From NCBI GenBank assembly GCA_964441775.1, contig CAYTVL010000002.1, positions 194,672 to 258,671 of the forward strand: a DNA stretch of 64,000 nt. The letters are read 5' to 3'. The stretch's first letter is position 1, and the number at the start of each line of letters is the position of its first letter. The notes beneath the pieces are model-generated. The model saw nothing but the letters and a program-made list of their open reading frames with translations, made no database searches and was not told the origin of the DNA. The translations under genes were made by a program, and so were the position numbers. Below, piece by piece: positions 16,279 to 26,034 of this stretch. The DNA comes from SYOC01 sp964441775. Lineage in GTDB: Bacteria > Desulfobacterota > Binatia > Bin18.

Positions 16279-18195
16279 TTATGAGAACGATTGCTGACGA
16301 ATGAATTGACGTTCCCATAGTTCAAGATTTAATAATGTATACAAGCGGCGCTGGTGATCCTTACCTTCGTGCAGATGTTCGCGCACCAGCTTTTCGACGA
16401 TATCTCTGCGAAAGTGGCGCGCCACAAAGGAATCCTGACTGAGCAAACAGCCCTCTAGCAGATGCCGCAGCTCGTGCTGGAGCCACTGTTTGAGGGGTGG
16501 AAGAAACCCTTGTTTACTGCGGGTGAGAATCGGGGACGGGAGAAGTTGTTGAAGCGCCTGTTTGAAAATATATTTGCCTTCGCGACCGTGCAATTTGTAC
16601 TCAAGCGGAATGCGGGCGCAGAATTCAACAAATTCGCGGTCCAGAAGCGGAGGGCGCGCTTCCAGAGCCCAGGCCATGGAGGCGCGGTCAACTTTTACCA
16701 GCAGTTGTTCCGGGAGACGAAGGGTAAAACTAAAATATAATTCGCGATCCAATCCGGTACATTGTTGAGCCGAATGCCAAAGAGTTTGGAGCGGCTGAAA
16801 AGTGGAAGCAGATGGAGCACTCCCATTCGAGACCCACTGGGTCAGCGCCGCAAAAGGAAACACCTCTTGCAGGGCCAGGTTTCGCTGCCAATCGCGTTCC
16901 CCTAAAATGCGCAGACTTTTGCGCACCCGATAGGGAACGCTCGACTCACTGTGAAACGGAGACAATAATGCGGCGCAGGCGAGTAAGCCGGACCGCACGA
17001 ACTCCGGCAGCCAGAGCGATTCAGCCCAACTATAGGAAAGATGTCGCCAGGTGTACCCAGCAAAATCTTCATCGCCGCCATCGCCGTTGAGGGCGACCGT
17101 GACATGCCGCCGGGCAACCTCGGACATAAAATAGGTCGGAATAGCTGACTCTTCAGCGTATGGCTCTTCGTAGTGGCGAATAATCGCCGGCAGATGGTCC
17201 GGTTTGATTTCGACGGTCAGTTCTGTGTGATCACAGCCGAAGTGCTGGGCGACCAAGCGGGCATAAGGCGATTCATCACGGTCGCTACCGGCAAAGCTGA
17301 CGGAAAAGGTTTTCACCGGACGGGACGAGAGCCGGCTCATCAAGGCCACAATGGCGCTTGAATCTACACCGCCGCTCAAGAACGCTCCTAACGGCACGTC
17401 GCTAATCATGCGCAACCGCGTCGCTTCTTCCAGTTTTTGCAGAATGAGAGGCTGCAACTCTTGCGCGGGGATCTGAAGTTTTGGCGTAAAATTCGGCGTC
17501 CAGTAGGGCTGAATTTCACGCACGCCATGTGCATCGGCCCATACATAGTGCCCAGCTTGCAGTTTGTAGATGCCTTCGAAGGCCGTAAGCGGAGCCGGGA
17601 TATAACCGAGGACAAGATACAGGTGCACGGCGGTAAAATTCACTTGGCGTGAGATGCAGTGATCCTGCAAGAGAGATTGCAGTGTGGACGCGAACAGCAC
17701 GCCATCGTCTGTGACGGTGTAAAAGAGCGGCTTTTCGCCGATGGGATCACGCGCCAGTAACAATCGCTGTCGCCGACCATCCCACAGGCCAAAGGCGAAC
17801 ATGCCGCGCAATTTATTGAGGTACGGGACAATGCCTTCAGGTCCGTGCTCCTCATAGAGGTGCAGCAGCACTTCAGTGTCACTATAAGTGTGGAAGGTAT
17901 GCCTCCCCGTCGTTTCGAGGAAAGAGCGCAGGTCCTGGAAGTTGTAAATCTCTCCGTTGAAAGTAATCCAGATCGTTTCATCCTCATTCGCCATCGGCTG
18001 ATTAGCGCGAGCGTCAAGATCAATAATGCTCAGCCGACGATGAGAGAACCCTATCCCGGCGCGAGCATCAAGCCAGACCCCCTGGGCGTCCGGCCCCCGA
18101 TGCTCCATTTGGTCCGCCATGCGCCGGAGCAGTGAGGTGGCTGCTTCCGTATCTTCCGGGGCTCGGTGCCATAATTTACCGGCTATGCCGCACAT
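16279..18195 (-). CDS. Asparagine synthetase (glutamine-hydrolysing) family amidotransferase, copy 2
   Basis: A 638-residue AsnB-type protein starting MCGIAGKLW, so Cys2 is the glutaminase nucleophile. Seen: HRGPDAQG, HRRLSIIDLDARANQPM, FNGEIYNF, the pyrophosphatase loop SGGVDSSA, NGDGGDEDFAGYTWR and the C-terminal SKQGFLPPLKQWL. All catalytic elements are present. It differs clearly in sequence from copies 1 and 3, so the three are not recent duplicates. Role in glycan uronic-acid amidation is inferred from the locus. Confidence 0.9.
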   Translation of the reverse strand: MCGIAGKLWHRAPEDTEAATSLLRRMADQMEHRGPDAQGVWLDARAGIGFSHRRLSIIDLDARANQPMANEDETIWITFNGEIYNFQDLRSFLETTGRHTFHTYSDTEVLLHLYEEHGPEGIVPYLNKLRGMFAFGLWDGRRQRLLLARDPIGEKPLFYTVTDDGVLFASTLQSLLQDHCISRQVNFTAVHLYLVLGYIPAPLTAFEGIYKLQAGHYVWADAHGVREIQPYWTPNFTPKLQIPAQELQPLILQKLEEATRLRMISDVPLGAFLSGGVDSSAIVALMSRLSSRPVKTFSVSFAGSDRDESPYARLVAQHFGCDHTELTVEIKPDHLPAIIRHYEEPYAEESAIPTYFMSEVARRHVTVALNGDGGDEDFAGYTWRHLSYSWAESLWLPEFVRSGLLACAALLSPFHSESSVPYRVRKSLRILGERDWQRNLALQEVFPFAALTQWVSNGSAPSASTFQPLQTLWHSAQQCTGLDRELYFSFTLRLPEQLLVKVDRASMAWALEARPPLLDREFVEFCARIPLEYKLHGREGKYIFKQALQQLLPSPILTRSKQGFLPPLKQWLQHELRHLLEGCLLSQDSFVARHFRRDIVEKLVREHLHEGKDHQRRLYTLLNLELWERQFIRQQSFS

Positions 18196-18235
18196 TTTTC
18201 TTCAGTTCCTTGTCAGCGGATTGTCGTTGACATTG

Positions 18236-19438
18236 TCAATGGGTGTTGAGAGGGGAGGGACTAGGAAGCGGATGCAAGCAGTCTTTCAAGATTTGACCGA
18301 GCCCCGCATTGATGGTATGCGGCGAGAAGAGACTTTCGACTGCCTGACGATTGGTCTGTCCCATTTGTCGGCGTTTCTCCGGTTGCTCCGCCATCTTGAT
18401 CAGCGCCTCGGAGAGAGCTTGGACATCGCCTGGCGCGACAAATACGCCATTTCTTTCTTCTTGAAGAATTTCGGCAAGCGCTCCTACGGGAGTTGTGACA
18501 AGAGGCAAACTTGCCGCCATTGCTTCTAACACCGACATGGGAAACCCTTCCGAATACGAGGGCAGGACGAAGACGTCCGCAGCGCGAAAGGCGTTGAGTT
18601 TTTCTTCTCCAGAGATCAGTCCTAGATAGTGCACCCGTTGACCGTAGCGCTGCTGCAAGTTTTTCCACAAGGTTTGCATCTCTGTTCCATCAAAATGCAA
18701 TTGACGTCCACACTCGTCAACGAGAATATTATTTTCAGCGATCAGCCATTCTCCAGCACATGCAAACGTGGCTTCCGGAATCGCCTCCAACACTGCCGAG
18801 ATGGCTTTGAGTAGATCGAAAAATCCTTTGGCTGGCGCCAGATGTCCGAGGAAGAAGACGGTAAACGTCTGCTCGTGTTTGGTCCGCGCGGAAGGATCTA
18901 TCGTCAAGAATTCTGGAGTGACGGCGTTGTATAAAACGTAGATATGCTGGTCTGGAAGAATGTTTACAAACTGTGAGCGCAAACGCTGAGCGAGGACGAT
19001 AACGCCGGAGAGCTGTTGCACAACTCTCGCAATGAAGCGTTGCCAGATTGGGGTGGCTTGGCGATAGAACTGCGCAAAATTTCCTCCACGCATATGAGCG
19101 ACCACTTGCGCACGCAACGCCCGAGCACTCAAGATAATCATGGCGTCACGGAGAAACCCGGTCTTATTTTGCGAGAGGTACAAATAGACAATCTGTGGTC
19201 GATGGCGAAACAGGGCAACGAGGAGTTGCAGCCAAAGCTGAAAAGCCATCCACAAGAGACGAAGAGAGACCGCGCCTTTGGCTTGATTACTGGCATGCAC
19301 ATTCGTGCGCAAATGGTAGAGTTGAAAGTCCTCACCGAGTCCGAGAGAGAGCAGCATGTGTCCGTTCATTTCTGGTCCTGCGAACGGAGGAGGGGTCGGA
19401 ACAGCGAGAAGCACGGAGATAGGGTGTGGATATCTCAT
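18236..19438 (-). CDS. Glycosyltransferase, GT4 family
   Basis: A 400-residue GT-B fold glycosyltransferase counted from ATG 19438. A TTG at 19474 would add 12 residues; neither start has a good ribosome-binding site. The C-terminal nucleotide-sugar domain shows FLGHLAPAKGFFDLL and FVLPSYSEGFPMSVLEAMA with the paired glutamates (E-x7-E), then PVGALAEI. The N-terminal acceptor domain has PFAGPEMNGHML. It adds a sugar to the growing lipid-linked unit on the cytoplasmic side. Donor and linkage are unknown. Confidence 0.88.
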   Translation of the reverse strand: MRYPHPISVLLAVPTPPPFAGPEMNGHMLLSLGLGEDFQLYHLRTNVHASNQAKGAVSLRLLWMAFQLWLQLLVALFRHRPQIVYLYLSQNKTGFLRDAMIILSARALRAQVVAHMRGGNFAQFYRQATPIWQRFIARVVQQLSGVIVLAQRLRSQFVNILPDQHIYVLYNAVTPEFLTIDPSARTKHEQTFTVFFLGHLAPAKGFFDLLKAISAVLEAIPEATFACAGEWLIAENNILVDECGRQLHFDGTEMQTLWKNLQQRYGQRVHYLGLISGEEKLNAFRAADVFVLPSYSEGFPMSVLEAMAASLPLVTTPVGALAEILQEERNGVFVAPGDVQALSEALIKMAEQPEKRRQMGQTNRQAVESLFSPHTINAGLGQILKDCLHPLPSPSPLNTH

Positions 19439-19489
19439 GTTGGTGGTGACGCTGGGGAATGCTATGGTTGCCAATGTAAAAAGGAAAGG

Positions 19490-20881
19490 TCAAGCAGGCG
19501 CTTCGGAATTGTTCGCCAGAACTTGTTGGTCCGGTAAAGAAGTGAGGGCGTGTCGTTCTTCTCGCTCCATGCCCCAAGCCAGAGCGACCAACGTCCAGGT
19601 GAGCCCCGCGAGCCGCGTGTGTTCCAAGTAATTGTCTATCGCACTAATCAGCAGGAGTGTACCTAAGGTCATCGCCGCCGCTAACGCTACTGCTCGCGTC
19701 TCCGGCCATTGGGCCCCGCGCGCACTGCGCATCAGCCGCCACCAGGTGTATGCGTAGATACTCATGAGTGCCGTGAACCCGACAACGCCAGTTTCCGCAA
19801 GCAAGGAAATGTAACTCGTGAACGGCCAATCCACCGTGCCAGATCCGAGTTGAATGTCTGGTTTGAGCAGTAACGGGATGACAATCTGTTCGGCAAGAGG
19901 GGTCATATACGTAGGAGGAATGACGCTATACGTGACGTCATCTGCGCCTCCCCGGTACGGAAGCGCGGCGAAGGTGCGAAAAGCACGGCTCGTGAACGTG
20001 CCCGGGCCGACTCCCACAATAGCGCCCCACGGGTGGCTACTCCATACGGTGGGCAAAGCCATAGTGACCTGCGCCTTGCCCAGTTTGCTGGGCTCGAAAT
20101 AAGTAAAAAGATCAAAATAATCTGATTCCGGCAAAGGGACGAACAAGGTGATAAAAGCAACGAGAGCGAGGGCTCCTGTAGCGAGACGGATTGTCCGGAG
20201 CACGTCCTTCATTCTATGAAGTCCTTGACTGAACAACGTGATCCCGACCGCTAGCGGGTAGAGAACCCACATGGCCTTAAACCCGGCGAGAAAAAAAAAG
20301 GGCGTCAGCCCGAGTGCGAGCATCTTCTGGGCCAAAGACGCGGTTCCGTGTATCCATTTGCTGAAGATGAGTGACAAAATCAAAGCAAGGAAAAATGCGG
20401 TCTGATTTGCATTTGTCCCGAACGTAAAGACGAGTGCATCTGAATTGTCGGCAAGCTCCCGGACTTGAGACAGGCCCAGCCCCAGACCGAGAAGAGCCGT
20501 CCCCCAAAAAATTCGTTCGACCCCACGGACGAGCGGCGCGCCTAAATTGAGATTATAGATTGCTAGTGCAAACAAGATCGGAGTGAGATACCCGGCAACG
20601 TACAGCAGACTGGCTGCAGGTAAGAGTTGTGGGAGATTGAGGAGAGACGAAGCAATCCAGGTGAGTCCAAAAATCAGGAGAAACCATTCCAGCCGCATCG
20701 TGGCAATGCTGCCGGTGCTAGCGAGGCGATAAACAAACGCCCAGATGATCAGCAATGGAAAAAGGAGAAAATCAACGGCATTGAACATGCGTGGCAGCAC
20801 GCCCCACGTTTCGGTGAACAGACGGATCACCAAAATAAGGAGCAGGAGGGCGTAAATTGTCCATCGTCCCACTGTTTTCAC
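19490..20881 (-). CDS. O-antigen polymerase/ligase-like membrane protein (candidate Wzy)
   Basis: A 463-residue protein with about 10-12 predicted membrane helices and a large periplasmic loop before the C-terminal helices (about 260-350) containing WSSHPWGAIVGVGPGTF and SYISLLAETGVVGF, as in the Wzy_C/WaaL superfamily. Its place between glycosyltransferase genes in the operon carrying wzx and wzz makes it the best candidate for the repeat-unit polymerase. The second member of the superfamily, at 42373-43665, has a more ligase-like loop. Confidence 0.78.
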   Translation of the reverse strand: MKTVGRWTIYALLLLILVIRLFTETWGVLPRMFNAVDFLLFPLLIIWAFVYRLASTGSIATMRLEWFLLIFGLTWIASSLLNLPQLLPAASLLYVAGYLTPILFALAIYNLNLGAPLVRGVERIFWGTALLGLGLGLSQVRELADNSDALVFTFGTNANQTAFFLALILSLIFSKWIHGTASLAQKMLALGLTPFFFLAGFKAMWVLYPLAVGITLFSQGLHRMKDVLRTIRLATGALALVAFITLFVPLPESDYFDLFTYFEPSKLGKAQVTMALPTVWSSHPWGAIVGVGPGTFTSRAFRTFAALPYRGGADDVTYSVIPPTYMTPLAEQIVIPLLLKPDIQLGSGTVDWPFTSYISLLAETGVVGFTALMSIYAYTWWRLMRSARGAQWPETRAVALAAAMTLGTLLLISAIDNYLEHTRLAGLTWTLVALAWGMEREERHALTSLPDQQVLANNSEAPA

Positions 20882-20899
20882 AGCATCAGCCCGTTTGGA

Positions 20900-22096
20900 T
20901 TAGAATCCATCGTTCGTGACTGTTTTGATCAACGATTGTACCCGGTGATCATAGGTGTGTTCCGCTCTGATGTACTCGTAGGTGTCTTGCACCATCCTGT
21001 CGCGATAACTATCGTCCGCAAAGCGGTCCAGCGCTTCATCGATATTTGAGAAGCCTTTTTTGATACCAATATAATGGCGGTCGGTCTTCAAAATGCCATT
21101 GTAATGACCTTCGAGAAGAAGTTGACACGTTTTTGTTCCAATTGGCTCCAGATGTCGGGAAGAGATCGCCTTGCCCGAGATATGTTCCGGTAAATTCTGA
21201 AAACAGTGCGTGAACATTTCTTCAAAAGAGGCCGTTGGGTGCATGGTCAGATAAGTCTTCGCGTTGCCGAGGATCTGTCCTCGTCTATCCAAATAATAGC
21301 TTCCTGATTCGGCGCCGATAATGCCTTTGCAGTTCTGGAGAAACTGCGCCCATTCCGAACGAATCAGGCGGCTCGTCGGGCCAGTGCGTATGTCACACGT
21401 CAGGCGATTCGATACACCGTTCATGAAATGCGTGAGCAAATGGGTTCTTTCTTGATCGCCGATAAAATATGGATACAGGTCTCCTCTGAAGCCGATGTCA
21501 ATGGTCCGTTGTTGCGTTTGTGCAGGCGACTGATAGACGCTCGGATTCAGGGCGTGGGGCAGAGCGAGCACTCGGGAGTGAAGACATTCGGCATAGAGCC
21601 ACTGCGCCGTATCGATGGGGAGCTGGCTACACACATAATCAACTTTAGTAGACTGAAGAAACCCAAACTTTTCGGCCATAAGGTCGTATTCATTGCCAAT
21701 GAACATGACCAGCTTGCCCCGCCGCTTTTGAAACCAAGAGATGGTCTTGAGCAAGAGGGACATACTGTCGCCCGCTGCAGAGTGCAAGATGATGATGAGG
21801 GGATACGTAGCAATCGCATGTCGATAGCGTCGGTACTCGAAGAGGTTGGTGATATTGCAAATCTCAACATCTAATTCTGGTGCTCTGCTCAGCGCGTCGC
21901 GCCAGTCAAAAATGTAAGAGAGCCCTTCATAGCGCTGACCGAACAGCTTCCGCACCCAGCGATAGCGGCGGAGCCACAAGGGGAGATTCCGATTGATTTT
22001 GACGCCGAGTAGACCCCGTAAAGTCGTATCGGCAATGATCGCTTTCCAACCCGCTCCGTCGGAATCAATCACCAGAGTTTTGATGCGCTCTTTCAT
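20900..22096 (-). CDS. Glycosyltransferase family 1-like protein (CgeB-like C-terminus)
   Basis: A 398-residue soluble protein. The C-terminal half resembles the Glyco_trans_1_2 (CgeB/spore maturation) domain: EPIGTKTCQLLLEGHYNG, then IGIKKGFSNIDEAL and a helical end. The N-terminal half includes VYQSPAQTQQRTIDIGFRG, typical of these GT-B proteins. Assignment rests on this general pattern, not on a strong motif. The start overlaps the upstream epimerase stop by 4 nt (ATGA), so the two are coupled. Confidence 0.7.
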   Translation of the reverse strand: MKERIKTLVIDSDGAGWKAIIADTTLRGLLGVKINRNLPLWLRRYRWVRKLFGQRYEGLSYIFDWRDALSRAPELDVEICNITNLFEYRRYRHAIATYPLIIILHSAAGDSMSLLLKTISWFQKRRGKLVMFIGNEYDLMAEKFGFLQSTKVDYVCSQLPIDTAQWLYAECLHSRVLALPHALNPSVYQSPAQTQQRTIDIGFRGDLYPYFIGDQERTHLLTHFMNGVSNRLTCDIRTGPTSRLIRSEWAQFLQNCKGIIGAESGSYYLDRRGQILGNAKTYLTMHPTASFEEMFTHCFQNLPEHISGKAISSRHLEPIGTKTCQLLLEGHYNGILKTDRHYIGIKKGFSNIDEALDRFADDSYRDRMVQDTYEYIRAEHTYDHRVQSLIKTVTNDGF

Positions 22097-23139
22097 ACGG
22101 ACATGTGCGCAGCATGTTTCGCAATACAGGAGTCGATCAGCGGCAACTGTTGTCGTGTCCAGGCTACCGTCTGTCGTAATCCCTCGTGAAGTTCCACGCG
22201 ACAGGCGAAGTCCAGTGCTCGTTTGGCTTTTTCAATGCTGCCAAAACGCTTTCCGGAGTGATCCCAAGTGCGCTTCGGTCCTAGTTCGATCCCTACGAGA
22301 TTCCCCGCGAGTTCGTTAATCCTGGTCGCCAGCTCTCGGATGGAGCACTCCACTCCACTCGCTAAGTTGTACACTTCTCCGGGCGCGCCTCGCGTTGCGC
22401 ATAGGATGAGCCCACGGACGATGTCCTCGACATAGATGAAATCGCGGGTGGCGACTCCTCCGTTTTCTACGATGAGCGGCATATGTTTGAGAGCTCGGTA
22501 AATAAACGTCGGGGTTACATTACGCCACACGGTCGCCGGCGTGCCGCGCCATTTGCCAGCGCCCAGGATTTCACCCGGGCCGTACACATTCTGAAAACGC
22601 GCCTTCACGACTGGCAGGCCGTGCTGTTGAAAGTAGTAGTTGGAGTACAACTCGCCAATGATTTTGGAAATTTGATACGGGCTGTCTAAATACAGAGAAA
22701 CCGGCGCGTCTTCCGTCGTTGCGTGAGCGTCATCGAACGTCTTTTCGGCAACCGTACACCCTGCCGAAGAATAGACGACCTTACGGATCTTCTTAAAGTG
22801 TTTCAGCCGCTCGTATAGTTTGAGGGTCGTGAGGGTGTTGTTTTCATGGTCGGCCAGCGGGTCGTGAATGGAACTTTGGTTGCCGTGATAGGTAGCGAGG
22901 TGAAAAATGTAGTCGAGATTATTTTCAAGGCGCGACAAGACGGCGTCGTCTGTAATCGAGCCTTCGATGAACCTTACCTCCGACGTATCGGGAATGTTCG
23001 CTCGTTCTGCGGACAAGAGATTGTCGACGATCACGATTGTTCGTGGATGCTCTGCGAGCAGCGTCTTGACCAGGTTACTGCCAACGAACCCGGCCCCGCC
23101 AACGACGAGAATAGTGCAATTGGTGAAATCGCCACTCAT
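22093..23139 (-). CDS. NAD-dependent epimerase/dehydratase
   Basis: A 348-residue extended SDR from ATG 23139 (a GTG at 23154 is possible). Motifs: VVGGAGFVGSN, SSAGCTVAEK with the catalytic Ser region, YQISK active site and FQNVYGPGE. Such enzymes epimerise or dehydrate sugar nucleotides; substrate unclear. It lies directly after another extended SDR (19 nt), forming a pair that may perform successive steps on one nucleotide sugar. Confidence 0.87.
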   Translation of the reverse strand: MSGDFTNCTILVVGGAGFVGSNLVKTLLAEHPRTIVIVDNLLSAERANIPDTSEVRFIEGSITDDAVLSRLENNLDYIFHLATYHGNQSSIHDPLADHENNTLTTLKLYERLKHFKKIRKVVYSSAGCTVAEKTFDDAHATTEDAPVSLYLDSPYQISKIIGELYSNYYFQQHGLPVVKARFQNVYGPGEILGAGKWRGTPATVWRNVTPTFIYRALKHMPLIVENGGVATRDFIYVEDIVRGLILCATRGAPGEVYNLASGVECSIRELATRINELAGNLVGIELGPKRTWDHSGKRFGSIEKAKRALDFACRVELHEGLRQTVAWTRQQLPLIDSCIAKHAAHMSV

Positions 23140-23158
23140 ACGTCTGCTGCCCACAGTC

Positions 23159-24106
23159 TCAGGAATTTTTGGCGCCTAGGCCTTTGAGGTGCGTATAGGT
23201 TTGGGTAATGCCGTACTGCTTGTACCAGTCAATCGCCGCGCGTACTCCGGTAACGAGCGGCGTTTTTGCTTTCCAACCGAAGTCCTGATTGGTTTTTGCT
23301 GGATCGAGCAAGATGGTGTAGGCATCGTCCGGGTGACGGGGACGGACCTCGATATCTCGTGTCAGCGAGATCCCCAAAGCTTTCAGCGTTGCGTCAAATA
23401 ATTCTTTGATAGACACATCGCCTCCAGACGACACATGGTACGCGCCTCGATTCCCCTGACCGTCTAAGGCGAGCAGTACGACTTGAACCAGATCGTCTAC
23501 AAAAATGAAATCTCGCCGCGTATCCATGACGAAACACGGCTGCTCCGTCGTCAAGCGATGGTAAAAAGTCGGCAGCGGACCACTGAGATTTCGTGGACCA
23601 TAGGCATTGGCCAAACGAAACGAAATATAATCGAGTCCACTTAATTGAATATAGTGCTCTCCCGCTGTCTTACTAATGGCGTAGCTACTGCCTTCCGGAA
23701 GGATCGGGTGCGCCAGCGTGATAGGCTGCTCTAACGGGCGCAGCCCATAACAGAGGGCAGTCTGGAAATAGATCAAACGTTTGACGCCGTGTTGCTTCGC
23801 CGCTTGGGCCACATTGGCGGTTCCTAATGCATTGGTGGTGGCGTCTTCCGCCCAGTTCTCTGGGTCCTTGTAGGAGGCTGCGGCGTGCACAACCGTATCG
23901 GGACGAAAGTCCGCGAACAGGCTCCGGACCAACGTGGCGTCGGCAATGGACCCTTCAACGATGTTGAGGCGAGGATCGGGGGTGAGGTTATCGCGGCGAC
24001 CAGTGGAGTAGTTGTCAATCACTAACACTTGCTCTCCGCGCGCGAGCAAACGGTCGGTCAGATGTGAGCCAATAAAACCGGCTCCCCCTGTAATCAATAC
24101 CTTCAT
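23159..24106 (-). CDS. NAD-dependent epimerase (UDP-glucose 4-epimerase-like)
   Basis: A 315-residue extended SDR. The start is ATG 24106, where KVLITGGAGFIGSH follows at once and an AGGAGAG ribosome-binding site overlaps the preceding stop; the longer frame is rejected. Seen: DNYSTGRRDNL, VVHAAASYKDPENW, YAISK and RLANAYGPRNLSGP. These resemble GalE/WbpP-like epimerases, so UDP-Glc or UDP-GlcNAc derivatives are plausible substrates. The gene lies 10 nt after the third AsnB-like gene. Confidence 0.87.
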   Translation of the reverse strand: MKVLITGGAGFIGSHLTDRLLARGEQVLVIDNYSTGRRDNLTPDPRLNIVEGSIADATLVRSLFADFRPDTVVHAAASYKDPENWAEDATTNALGTANVAQAAKQHGVKRLIYFQTALCYGLRPLEQPITLAHPILPEGSSYAISKTAGEHYIQLSGLDYISFRLANAYGPRNLSGPLPTFYHRLTTEQPCFVMDTRRDFIFVDDLVQVVLLALDGQGNRGAYHVSSGGDVSIKELFDATLKALGISLTRDIEVRPRHPDDAYTILLDPAKTNQDFGWKAKTPLVTGVRAAIDWYKQYGITQTYTHLKGLGAKNS

Positions 24107-24116
24107 TCCTTCTCTC

Positions 24117-26030
24117 CTAACGGGCTGCACGCAGTAGGTGCTGATATTTCTGTTCTTGATCGTGAAATTCTTGCTGCCACAGTTCGAGACACAGCAAGCC
24201 CCAGACTTTACGGCCAAACTTCGGTTCTTTTACCAACCCGTCGAGCACTTTCCGGTTATTGGTGAGAGCCCGATTTTGCGCGGCGGTTGACGAGAAAATA
24301 TCGAAGACGAACTCTCGCGCTTCTCCCTTGAGCCATTCCACCAAGGGGGTCGGAAATCCCATCTTATCTTCTCGTTCGGTAATGAGCGGGGGCAGCAGAG
24401 GCCGCATGGCGTCCTTGAGCACCTGCTTCATGGTCCCATCTTTGAATTTGATATTAGAGGGCATCGTCGCGGCAAACTCCACGAGCGGGTGATCAAGCAA
24501 AGGGACGCGGGACTCGATCCCGTGCGCCATGCTGACTCGATCTTCTACATGCAGTAGCGCTGGCAGCAGGGTTTTGAAGTCAAAGTGTGTCATGAGGTCG
24601 AAGTACGATTCCTTGCGCACGTTATCACCGTTAAAGATGCTGCAAAAGGTCTCGAACGGAGAATAGGCGTTCAGTAACTCCCAATTGATTTCGTCCTCTA
24701 AAAGCGGAGCCCGATTCACGAGACGGAAGTAGCGCCGATCCATGCTCTCAAACAGTCCCTCTCGCCAAAACTCTTGCAGCAAAGGTTTGTAGTTCCGCAG
24801 CGCCTTCAAGTTCGGAATGATCGATTCGTACGTGACGACGAAGTTGCCGCTATGCATGGTCCCTTCGATCGCCGCTTTAATACATTGCTCAAAATAGGCG
24901 ATGAGGTAGCGAGTGTATCCGCCAAAAATTTCGTCGCCGCCTTGACCGCCGAGGACGACTTTACGATGTTTACTCGCCAGGTGAGAGACCATGTATTGGG
25001 GGAATGATCCCGGACCAGCGATCGGTTGATCCAAATGGTAGATTACTTTGCGAATGTTATTGATGAAGTCAACAGCAGTAATGTCTATCTCATAGAGAGG
25101 AAAACCTCGCCACTCCGCTAAAGCGCGAGCATAATGACTTTCATCGTAGTCCGGACCAAGGGAAAACTTGCCAGTGAAGGCGACAAAGTCTCCATTCACC
25201 TGCCGGCCTGCTAAGGAGGCGACACTGCTTGAATCCAACCCTCCACTCAAATAGGCCCCGAGCGGAACATCGCTGCGCAGATGGAGACGAACGGATTCTT
25301 CCAGGAGGGCTTGGAGCTTTTCCTCGAAGTATTTCGCCGTGTGGTCAAAATCGAGGTCGTAGTACACTTCCCAATACCGGCTGAGGTGCAAGGAACCGCT
25401 TGTGATCGTGAGACTGTGTCCAGGCAACAGTTCGTCGACTCCGGAAAAAAGCGTCTTGCCAGCGAGGCAAAATTGGAACGCGAGATAATCTTTAAATCCC
25501 TCAAGATTGGTTTCAATCCTGTCAACAAAGGGTAACAGAGCTTTGATTTCCGAAGCAAAATACAACACGTTGCCGACCAGCGTGTAATAAAAAGGTTTAA
25601 TGCCAAAGCGATCGCGTGCGCAAAAGAGCGTCTGGTGTGCTTCATCCCACAAGGCGAAGGCGAACATGCCTCGCAAATGTGTGACGCACTCTGTGCCCCA
25701 CTTCTGGTACGCCTGCAGGATCACTTCAGTGTCGGAGGTCGTGCGGAAGTTCTCTTTCCCTAATTCCTCGCGCAACTCGACATAGTTGTAGATTTCTCCA
25801 TTGTACGTAATCCAATTTCCAGCCTGATCCTGCATGGGCTGCGCGCCGGTCGCGAGATCAATGATGCTGAGACGCCTGTGCGCGAAGCCAACATGGCGAT
25901 GAGGATGGCGCCATATCCCCTCGCCATCTGGGCCTCGATGCCACTGCAGTTGATTGAGGACGTGAAGATGTTGCTCTAGTTGCTGAAGAGGAGAGCCGGA
26001 GAGATGGAGAATGCCTCCTATGCCGCACAT
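24117..26030 (-). CDS. Asparagine synthetase (glutamine-hydrolysing) family amidotransferase, copy 3
   Basis: A 637-residue AsnB-type protein beginning MCGIGG, with the nucleophile Cys at position 2. Seen: WHRGPDGEG, HRRLSIIDLATGAQPM, YNGEIYNY, SDTEVILQAY, RDRFGIKPFYY, SGGLDSSS, GGQGGDEIFGGYTRY and EDKMGFPTPLVEWL. This is the most canonical of the three amidotransferases. It is cotranscribed with the methyltransferase upstream (4 nt gap) and the epimerase downstream. In this locus it is more likely to amidate a glycan uronic acid than to make asparagine. Confidence 0.9.
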   Translation of the reverse strand: MCGIGGILHLSGSPLQQLEQHLHVLNQLQWHRGPDGEGIWRHPHRHVGFAHRRLSIIDLATGAQPMQDQAGNWITYNGEIYNYVELREELGKENFRTTSDTEVILQAYQKWGTECVTHLRGMFAFALWDEAHQTLFCARDRFGIKPFYYTLVGNVLYFASEIKALLPFVDRIETNLEGFKDYLAFQFCLAGKTLFSGVDELLPGHSLTITSGSLHLSRYWEVYYDLDFDHTAKYFEEKLQALLEESVRLHLRSDVPLGAYLSGGLDSSSVASLAGRQVNGDFVAFTGKFSLGPDYDESHYARALAEWRGFPLYEIDITAVDFINNIRKVIYHLDQPIAGPGSFPQYMVSHLASKHRKVVLGGQGGDEIFGGYTRYLIAYFEQCIKAAIEGTMHSGNFVVTYESIIPNLKALRNYKPLLQEFWREGLFESMDRRYFRLVNRAPLLEDEINWELLNAYSPFETFCSIFNGDNVRKESYFDLMTHFDFKTLLPALLHVEDRVSMAHGIESRVPLLDHPLVEFAATMPSNIKFKDGTMKQVLKDAMRPLLPPLITEREDKMGFPTPLVEWLKGEAREFVFDIFSSTAAQNRALTNNRKVLDGLVKEPKFGRKVWGLLCLELWQQEFHDQEQKYQHLLRAAR

Positions 26031-26034
26031 AACC

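Noticed and set aside
19439..19474. TTG start for the GT4 glycosyltransferase
   Set aside because: It adds 12 residues with no ribosome-binding site; the ATG at 19438 gives a more usual N-terminus, though the choice is not certain.
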